Part shown: piece after piece, positions 58,827 to 64,000 of the stretch
How positions within the stretch are numbered: the stretch's first letter is position 1
Layout of the letters: every line of letters starts with the position of its first letter
Source of the DNA: CAIOHW01 sp046317855
Lineage (GTDB): Bacteria > Bdellovibrionota > UBA1018
DNA length: 64,000 nucleotides
Assembly: GCA_046317855.1 (NCBI GenBank)
Contig: JBKCVM010000147.1
Span: 7,774 to 71,773, forward strand
Reading direction: 5' to 3'
Program-made: the position numbers and the translations under genes
The notes under the pieces: generated by a model
What the model was told of the DNA's origin: nothing
Database searches by the model: none
Seen by the model: only the letters and a program-made list of their open reading frames with translations

Positions 58827-59363
58827 ATGGCGCGTCATCTTTGGCACGATCTCTCTCCCGGAAAAAAGGTCCCACACGAAGTGTGCGCGGTAGTAGAAAT
58901 CCCGCAAGGCTCGCGATCTAAGTTTGAAGTGGATAAAGAGTCTGGCCTCATTAAGCTTGATCGACTGCTCTATGGGTCGATGCACTATCCAGTTAATTAC
59001 GGGATTATTCCTCAGACTTTGGGTGAAGACGGAGATCCCCTCGACATTTTGGTGATGACTCAGGCCCAGCTCTTTCCGGGTTGTTTGATTGAGGCGCGGG
59101 TGATCGGGGTCATGCACATGCTGGATCAGGGCCAAGTAGATGACAAGATCATCGCCGTGGCCAGTAGGGATGTGACCCTCTCACACATTCAAAAGATCGA
59201 CGACCTTCCGCCCAGCTACCGAGTAGAGCTCGACCATTTTTTTGAGCACTACTCAGAGCTTGAGGGCAAGAAGGTCACGATCTCTGGCTTCGAAGATCAA
59301 GAAGCAGCGGAACAAATCATTCTTCAGGCGTTGAGAGCCTACGTTGAACGTAGACCTCAGTAA
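58827..59363 (+). CDS. ppa: Inorganic pyrophosphatase
   Basis: A 178-residue family I soluble pyrophosphatase hydrolysing PPi to two phosphates. VVEIPQGSRSKFEVDKESGL, MHYPVNYGIIPQTLGEDGDP (metal site) and DPLDILVM are present. DKIIAVASRD and FFEHYSELEGKKVTISGF complete the family. ATG 58827 has AAGGAAG upstream, so the seven-residue longer form is not used. It converges on the carboxypeptidase gene, nine bases apart. Confidence 0.96.
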   Translation: MARHLWHDLSPGKKVPHEVCAVVEIPQGSRSKFEVDKESGLIKLDRLLYGSMHYPVNYGIIPQTLGEDGDPLDILVMTQAQLFPGCLIEARVIGVMHMLDQGQVDDKIIAVASRDVTLSHIQKIDDLPPSYRVELDHFFEHYSELEGKKVTISGFEDQEAAEQIILQALRAYVERRPQ

Positions 59364-59372
59364 CGTTGAGTT

Positions 59373-60701
59373 CTAGTTTTTTGACCAGTACTTGGAAGTC
59401 TCTGCCTGAGGCTGGATATAGTTCTTTAAAAAACCGGTCGGAGCTGAGGAGAGGGCTCGATACGGATCATTAGCTAAGTCCAGCAGATACAGCATTGGCT
59501 TGAGATTGTCGTTGAATGCTTTGTCGACCATCTTGGGACCTGGATAAAATCCTCCGGCACCGAGAGAATTGGCAGGCGAAAGTTCAAAAGTGAACGAGAA
59601 GATCCCCAGCTGTCCGTAGGACCAGTCCGTGGTGTCGCCGCTGGCAATGTAAAGGTCGCTGGACTGTTGCGGAGTGTATTTGTTCCAGCTGGCCATGGTT
59701 CGGGCCATCTTCTCGTAGACTTTTAGGTCTTCTTGTTTGGGGATCGAGTCATGAGTGTGACCCCAGGGATACAAAATCAGCTCACTGAAGGTGTGAAAAG
59801 AGAGCAGGATCTTGGCGTTGGTTCGCGCCTCGACAAAAGTCTTGAAGAGCTGCGTTTCGGGTTCCGAAAAGGGTTGGGTCCCCATGTACACGTCGCTTGA
59901 AGTGTTGGTTGATGAACCACCCGTTCCCCATTGAAAGCCGTAGTTTCTATTGAGGTCTACTCCAAAGGTTCCGTCTCCGTTGTTGCGCCGATTCTTGCGC
60001 CAGTACTGGTAACGGCCAGTTGCGATATCAAACTCAACACCATCTGGGTTGAGCATGGGTACGATCCAGATGTCTCGAGTGTCGAGAAGAGTCGCAATCT
60101 CAGGTTGGTTTCTGTTCTGGAGCAGATATTGAGCAAACATGAGGGGAACCTCAGCGCTCAGGTGCTCGCGGGCATGATGGTTTCCGACGTAGATCATTCC
60201 AGGTTTTGAGCTTGCCCTTGATGTCAGGGATTCTGGATTCGTGTTGATGTTCAAGGCCCAAACATCTCGGCCTTCGATGGTTTTTCCGATGCTAGAGAGT
60301 TTAGCGATATCGGCATGACTCTGAACCAGCATCTTCAGCTTTGAAGTCAGTTCTGAGTAGTTGTGGTAGCGAGCATCGGCTGCAGGAAAATCAAATCCAT
60401 ATTGATGTCCGCCGCGTGCCACTGCTGCATCAAAGTCACCCAAGACAATGAAGCCGGAGGCTTTGAGCTCTTGGACCATCTTGCGAGTGGCAAATCCCCA
60501 AACGCTGTCAGAGCGAACAGCTTCGATGCTCATCCCGGAGTTGGCAATTTTTGAGCGCTCAAACTTGTCCTTGGCCGCCACTTGAATGAAGCGCGAGGCA
60601 GAAGTTTCTTGGCCCTCCTGAGCTGGGGAGGCAAAGCAGGGTTGGGCCAAAAGACAGGCTGTAATCAAAAAGAGAGTCTGAAGACGAGTGCGGATGAGCA
60701 T
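59373..60701 (-). CDS. Exported M14 zinc carboxypeptidase
   Basis: A 442-residue secreted metallocarboxypeptidase. Signal MLIRTRLQTLFLITACLLAQ with cleavage near CFAS, a short propeptide-like part to about residue 120, then the M14 domain. It has zinc-binding GNHHAREHLSAEVP (HxxE near 172-175), NPDGVEFD, RKNRRNNGDGTFGVDLNRNY, LSFHTFSELILYPWG (third ligand His) and catalytic Glu in FTFELSPANS. It cuts C-terminal amino acids from peptides outside the cytosol. ATG 60701 starts at the signal. Confidence 0.93.
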   Translation of the reverse strand: MLIRTRLQTLFLITACLLAQPCFASPAQEGQETSASRFIQVAAKDKFERSKIANSGMSIEAVRSDSVWGFATRKMVQELKASGFIVLGDFDAAVARGGHQYGFDFPAADARYHNYSELTSKLKMLVQSHADIAKLSSIGKTIEGRDVWALNINTNPESLTSRASSKPGMIYVGNHHAREHLSAEVPLMFAQYLLQNRNQPEIATLLDTRDIWIVPMLNPDGVEFDIATGRYQYWRKNRRNNGDGTFGVDLNRNYGFQWGTGGSSTNTSSDVYMGTQPFSEPETQLFKTFVEARTNAKILLSFHTFSELILYPWGHTHDSIPKQEDLKVYEKMARTMASWNKYTPQQSSDLYIASGDTTDWSYGQLGIFSFTFELSPANSLGAGGFYPGPKMVDKAFNDNLKPMLYLLDLANDPYRALSSAPTGFLKNYIQPQAETSKYWSKN

Positions 60702-60894
60702 GGGGATTCCTTTCCCGGAAAAAAACGGTGAACTCCAGTCTGTTAAAGTCCCCTCAACCATAAGAGCCGATTGCTAAGGGTGCAAGACAACAAGCGAAAA
60801 TAATCTGACGCTCTGTCAACTTAATGCCGGACTGAGCCGCTAAAGTTTTGGCGTCCAAGACCGATAGGTTCTGTAGGAACGAGGAGAGAAAACA

Positions 60895-61167
60895 ATGGCA
60901 AAGCCAGTAGTTGCAGAAAAGAAAGCAGCCCCCACCGCCACCCCAACCCCGATGCCAAAAGGTAAAGAGGCGCCGGCCGTAACGGGCCATTGCACCGCAA
61001 AAGCTTGCAAGCATGACCAGGCGCGTTTTGGTTTTTGCGAAGAGCATTTTGAGCAATTCAAGTTTGGGTTGATCAAGAAGACCGGCGAATTCGTCCCGGA
61101 TTACGAAAAAAAGTTCGAGCACTACCGAGCCTATCAGGCGCGCCGTGGTGCTCACAAAGTGGCCTAA
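60895..61167 (+). CDS. Small Cys/His protein with Ala-Pro-rich N-terminus, unknown
   Basis: A 90-residue protein with no signal peptide. Residues 1-29 are Lys/Ala/Pro/Thr-rich (AEKKAAPTATPTPMPKGKEA) and probably disordered. Residues 30-60 carry GHCTAKACKHDQARFGFCEEHFEQFKFG, a possible zinc site (C-x4-C-x-H...C-x2-H). The C-terminus is helical and basic. A GAGGAGAG ribosome binding site and a strong terminator after it mark a single-gene unit. The family is not recognised. Confidence 0.75.
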   Translation: MAKPVVAEKKAAPTATPTPMPKGKEAPAVTGHCTAKACKHDQARFGFCEEHFEQFKFGLIKKTGEFVPDYEKKFEHYRAYQARRGAHKVA

Positions 61168-61198
61168 TACGCCAAAGCGCTGTACCCACCCCTCCTCG

Positions 61199-61246
61199 GA
61201 GAGCCCTGGGGCGCATCCTGCGTCTTTGGGGCTCTCTTCTTTTTTT
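61199..61246 (+). terminator. Rho-independent terminator
   Basis: GAGAGCCC (61199-61206) pairs with GGGCTCTC (61229-61236), followed by TTCTTTTTTT. An inner GCGCA...TGCGT pair adds to the hairpin. It ends the small Cys/His protein gene and lies before the convergent rph. Confidence 0.8.
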
Positions 61247-61261
61247 CTAATTCTTTTGTAT

Positions 61262-62008
61262 TTATTTGGATGCCGCTGGTGGTGTGAGACCAAGCTTGCG
61301 CAGGGTCTCGAGCTGCGCCTGGTGTAGGGTTTGTGTGGCCCGAAGGGCCGACTGCGTCAGGAGTTGTAGCGTTTCCGCAGAAAAAGGGGCCTGTTCGGCA
61401 GTTCCCTGAAACTCAACAATCTTGCCATCTCCAGTCACCACAAAATTGGTGTCCGCCTCGCAGCTTGAGTCCTCTTCGTAATCTAGATCGGTCAGCACTT
61501 GGTTTGCCCGCAAACCGATGCTGATTGCTGAGACCATTCCGGTCCACGCAGAAGCAGGGACCTTTCCCTGCTCGATGAGTTTTCCAAGGGCCATGCCTAG
61601 CGCTACACAGGCGCCAGTGATTGAAGCTGTTCGGGTTCCGCCATCCGCCTGGAGCACGTCGCAGTCAATGAGGATCGAGCGTTCGCCCAACTGCTTGAGA
61701 TCCACCATGACCCGGAGCGCGCGTCCGATGAGACGCTGGATCTCCTGAGTTCGGCCCGAAATCTTTTCACGGTCGCGCTTGGATCGGGTGTGCGTGGAGC
61801 GGGGAAGCATCGAGTATTCTGCGGTCACCCAGCCCTGGCCTTTTCCTTTGAGCCATCCGGGGACGGACTCTTCGATCGAGGCTGTGCATAGCACATGGGT
61901 GTGGCCTGCCTTAATGAGTGCCGAACCCTCGGCGTAGCGGTTAACACCCGTTTCAATCGAAAGGGCGCGGATCTGGTCGTTTGCTCGATTTGAGGGAGAG
62001 CGGGACAT
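61262..62008 (-). CDS. rph: Ribonuclease PH
   Basis: A 248-residue phosphorolytic 3'-5' exoribonuclease that trims tRNA 3' ends. It has SALIKAGHTHVLCTASIEES, GQGWVTAEYSMLPRSTHTR, GRTQEIQRLIGRALR, CDVLQADGGTRTASITGA and EADTNFVVTGDGKIVEFQGT. ATG 62008 is chosen over 62041, because AGGAG lies upstream and the family begins near this site. It is divergent from nadC, with 38 bases between. Confidence 0.94.
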   Translation of the reverse strand: MSRSPSNRANDQIRALSIETGVNRYAEGSALIKAGHTHVLCTASIEESVPGWLKGKGQGWVTAEYSMLPRSTHTRSKRDREKISGRTQEIQRLIGRALRVMVDLKQLGERSILIDCDVLQADGGTRTASITGACVALGMALGKLIEQGKVPASAWTGMVSAISIGLRANQVLTDLDYEEDSSCEADTNFVVTGDGKIVEFQGTAEQAPFSAETLQLLTQSALRATQTLHQAQLETLRKLGLTPPAASK

Positions 62009-62046
62009 GGTGTGATTTTCTCCTGAAAGTCGGTTAGACATTCGCC

Positions 62047-62916
62047 ATGCACGCCTACCATGAGCTCTCGGAATTCTGGAAGCAATCGCTCGAGGCTGGA
62101 CTTCGCGATGACGGCTGGCCCTGGGATTGGACTGCACGTGGATCCGTAAAAAAGGGAAACCTCCAGGCCAGGCTCGTAGCAAAAGCTCCCGGCGTCTGGG
62201 CGGGAGAAGCTCTCGCTTCGGCCGTTGCCCGTGTTTCGGGTGCTCCCATTGTGCAGAAAATACTCAAAGACGGGACCCGTCTCACGCCAGGCACCGTGAT
62301 CTCGGAGTGGGAGGGTCCCTCTCACTGGGTACTTGCTCTTGAGCGTCCAGTGCTTAATCTGGCCGCTTTTGTCAGCGGAATTGCCACTCGCACTGCTCGG
62401 CTCGTTGAAATGGCCCACTCAGCCGGACTCAAGCATCCACCCCGTATCACTTCGACTCGCAAGACTCTTCCAGGTTACCGAGATCTGTCGATTTACGGGG
62501 TGATTACTGGCGGTGGGCATCCACATCGCGTGAGTCTTTCTGGGGGAGTGCTGATCAAAGAAAACCACATTGCCTCTGCCGGCGGAATCGCCTCTGCGGT
62601 GGGAGGCGTGCGCAGCTTGGCACCGCACGGGCTTGGAATCGAAGTTGAAGTGCGTGACCTGCGCGAACTGCAGCAAGCGCTCTCGTGCGTCGTAGAAGGA
62701 GTACTCCTCGACAACTTTACGCCTGATCTAGTGACCCGGGCGCTTGAAATGATCGAAAGCGAATCGAAGCTGCCCGTTACAGTGGAGTGCTCTGGAGGGA
62801 TCCACGAGGACAACCTGAAAGGCTACTTGCAAGAAGGGGTGCATGTGATCTCGGTGGGTTCACTCACTCACACTGTCAAATCTCTCGACATGTCTCTGCT
62901 TGCTCTCGGAACATGA
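62047..62916 (+). CDS. nadC: Nicotinate-nucleotide pyrophosphorylase (carboxylating)
   Basis: A 289-residue quinolinate phosphoribosyltransferase for NAD synthesis. It has LNLAAFVSGIATRTARLVEM, the ITSTRKTLPGYRDLSIYGVI block, GGGHPHRVSLSGGVLIKENH, GIEVEVRDLREL, LLDNFTPD, VECSGGIHEDNL and VISVGSLTHTVKSLDMSLL. It overlaps birA by ATGA. No nadA or nadB is in the window. Confidence 0.95.
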   Translation: MHAYHELSEFWKQSLEAGLRDDGWPWDWTARGSVKKGNLQARLVAKAPGVWAGEALASAVARVSGAPIVQKILKDGTRLTPGTVISEWEGPSHWVLALERPVLNLAAFVSGIATRTARLVEMAHSAGLKHPPRITSTRKTLPGYRDLSIYGVITGGGHPHRVSLSGGVLIKENHIASAGGIASAVGGVRSLAPHGLGIEVEVRDLRELQQALSCVVEGVLLDNFTPDLVTRALEMIESESKLPVTVECSGGIHEDNLKGYLQEGVHVISVGSLTHTVKSLDMSLLALGT

Positions 62917-63662
62917 CAGGCCTTGTGCTCGAAAGCTGCGAGTCCACCAGCCTCATCGCCCGCGAGCGCGGAGTTGCGGGAGCACCGCATGGGTTTTGGG
63001 TTTCTGCCCGGACGCAAACTCTGGGACGCGGCCGAATGGGGCGTCAGTGGGAGTCGCTCGATGGAAATCTTTTTCTGTCGATAGTGCTCAGGCCTCGGCC
63101 TTCTGGGTATTGGACCTGGATCCCGATTGCCTCGGCATGGGCAGTGCTGGAGTTGCTCAAGGGGCGCTGGCCCGAGCTGAAGCTCTCTCTCAAATGGCCC
63201 AATGATATTTTGCTCTCAGACCACAAGTTGGCCGGGATCTTGTGTGAGTCGGTTTTCAAGAATCAAAATGATGGATTTGTCGTGCTCGGTCTGGGTCTGA
63301 ACGTGGCCTCAGCGCCTCAGGGCCTCGATCAAAAAACAGCCGCTCTTTCAGAGAGGGTGTCTGGGTTGGGGGCAGATGACATGTGTCAGGTCTTGGATTG
63401 GCTCAGGCACGAAGGCTCGCGTACGATTGCTCGGGCTGTTGAACGAATCGACTCTGAGGGTACGGCATGGATCGTTCCTGAGTTCTGGCGCCATGCGCAT
63501 TATGGAGTGGGCAGTCAGGTGGTTTGGGAAGAATCTGGTATTCAGAAATCGGGTAAGGTGCTTGAGCTGGGGGCTTTTGGTGAACTGGTGGTGGACTGCG
63601 CGGGTCAGCGCGTTTCTTTATACTCTGAGGAGATTAGGGGATTTCGCTCAAAAGACGGCTGA
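62913..63662 (+). CDS. birA: Biotin--[acetyl-CoA-carboxylase] ligase
   Basis: A 249-residue biotin protein ligase that charges the biotin carrier protein of acetyl-CoA carboxylase. It has VLESCESTS, SARTQTLGRGRMGRQWES (biotin/ATP loop), NLFLSIVLRPRP, LKWPNDILLSDHKLAGILCE and VVLGLGLNVASAP. There is no N-terminal DNA-binding domain, so it is a class I ligase rather than a repressor. ATG 62913 overlaps nadC. Its last 29 bases overlap the minus-strand gene downstream. Confidence 0.93.
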   Translation: MTGLVLESCESTSLIARERGVAGAPHGFWVSARTQTLGRGRMGRQWESLDGNLFLSIVLRPRPSGYWTWIPIASAWAVLELLKGRWPELKLSLKWPNDILLSDHKLAGILCESVFKNQNDGFVVLGLGLNVASAPQGLDQKTAALSERVSGLGADDMCQVLDWLRHEGSRTIARAVERIDSEGTAWIVPEFWRHAHYGVGSQVVWEESGIQKSGKVLELGAFGELVVDCAGQRVSLYSEEIRGFRSKDG

Positions 63663-64000
63663 TCTCTTGTTTTAGAATTTTCTCGGCTAGTTGAGGAAGC
63701 ATTTCTTTAGAGAGCCTTTGCAGCTCGGCTTGAACTTGCGCCCTCACCAGAGTTTCCAAATTGCTTTGGTCTGAAGCGCCTGCCGTTGGAGGCAACTCGC
63801 TACCCGCCATGGGACTGAAATAGGCTGCACTTGCATCTGAAGGAGGAGTGTACGCAGTCGGTGCCAAAATGGGGGGTTGAGTGGGGAGCTGAAGAGACTC
63901 GCCCACGGGGCCTGTCATAGAAGGGAGGGGCGGCAGGCTGGGCATCGAAATGTCTTTTGAAAAGTCCTTCGAAAAGTCCTTTCGTGACGGCTCGTTCACA
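63634..64000 (-). CDS. Protein with PopZ-tail-like C-terminus (partial at window edge)
   Basis: The last 121 residues of a protein whose start probably lies beyond the window; GTG 63999 is only the first visible start. Residues 1-80 are Pro/Ser/Thr-rich and carry a short repeat KDFSKDFSKD. The last 40 residues (LETLVRAQVQAELQRLSKEM, then LPQLAEKILKQEISRLLSE) form amphipathic helices as in PopZ C-termini and in the tails of some deltaproteobacterial response regulators. The function cannot be stated. It overlaps birA by 29 bases. Confidence 0.6.
   Translation of the reverse strand, partial: VNEPSRKDFSKDFSKDISMPSLPPLPSMTGPVGESLQLPTQPPILAPTAYTPPSDASAAYFSPMAGSELPPTAGASDQSNLETLVRAQVQAELQRLSKEMLPQLAEKILKQEISRLLSEIP

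Overview
The window reads as a compact, moderately GC-rich chromosome of a Gram-negative, deltaproteobacterial-like organism. The best fit is a Bdellovibrionota relative; this is inferred from gene content, not from a phylogenetic marker. Pointers are a complete Agl-Glt-like (myxobacterial or Bdellovibrio type) machinery cluster with an AgmX/PglI-tail protein and a CglF-like small protein, a TIGR04565-like outer-membrane barrel, many exported proteins and lipoproteins without clear family, and type IV pilin-like genes. Housekeeping genes are ordinary bacterial ones. Genes are packed tightly, with many ATGA/GTGA stop-start overlaps and several convergent genes overlapping at their 3' ends. No stretch longer than about 300 bases lacks a gene, and I saw no insertion sequence, prophage or CRISPR array.

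Layout. 1-2.1 kb: the 3' end of serS followed at once by tRNA-Ser(UGA), a TauE/SafE permease, an exported YceI protein and tRNA-Ser(GCU). 2.2-7.1 kb: a coiled-coil/GIY-YIG pair, then (minus strand) an ABC-F ATPase coupled to a dicarboxylate symporter. 7.1-8.9 kb: an ECF-type sigma factor with a membrane anti-sigma-like partner, divergent from an exported 10-cysteine metallothionein-like protein. The intergenic region shows mirror-image promoter-like elements with identical spacing. 8.9-10.5 kb: nucleoside phosphorylase and an RluA-type pseudouridine synthase. 10.5-14.1 kb: three overlapping genes for large Cys-containing pilin-like proteins. 14.1-17.5 kb: oxyR divergent from ahpC-ahpF, with a textbook OxyR site. 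17.4-18.0 kb: a TumA/TumE-like toxin-antitoxin pair. 18.1-26.2 kb: rhlE, tRNA-Pro(CGG) and mostly exported proteins of unknown role, N-formylglutamate amidohydrolase and a PilZ protein.

26.1-34.6 kb is an eight-gene plus-strand cluster: outer-membrane barrel, TolQ-like, TolR-like, TolR-like, two TPR or helical-repeat exported proteins, CglF-like and FHA-TM-AgmX-tail. This is the gene set of the Agl motor and Glt envelope-spanning complex. 34.6-42.8 kb holds two exported EEP-family phosphodiesterases, an SDR, several unknown exported proteins, a tandem-duplicated c-type cytochrome and a type IV pilin. 42.8-48.6 kb is a complete urate-to-ureidoglycolate operon (puuD, allB, alc, uraD, uraH) ending in a DUF6986 aldolase-like gene. 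48.6-64 kb contains a creatininase-family/amidohydrolase pair, a lone receiver protein, rfaE2, RDD, rsmE, a peptide-binding protein, a lytic transglycosylase, udk, rnj, ppa, an M14 carboxypeptidase, rph, nadC, birA and the end of a PopZ-tail-like protein.

The most interesting items are the Agl-Glt-like cluster beside a PilZ protein, the three-gene pilin-like set sharing a cysteine at the same mature position, the cytochrome-coupled purine catabolic operon with its unassigned last gene, the ECF sigma/Cys-rich divergent module, and a dispersed palindromic repeat.
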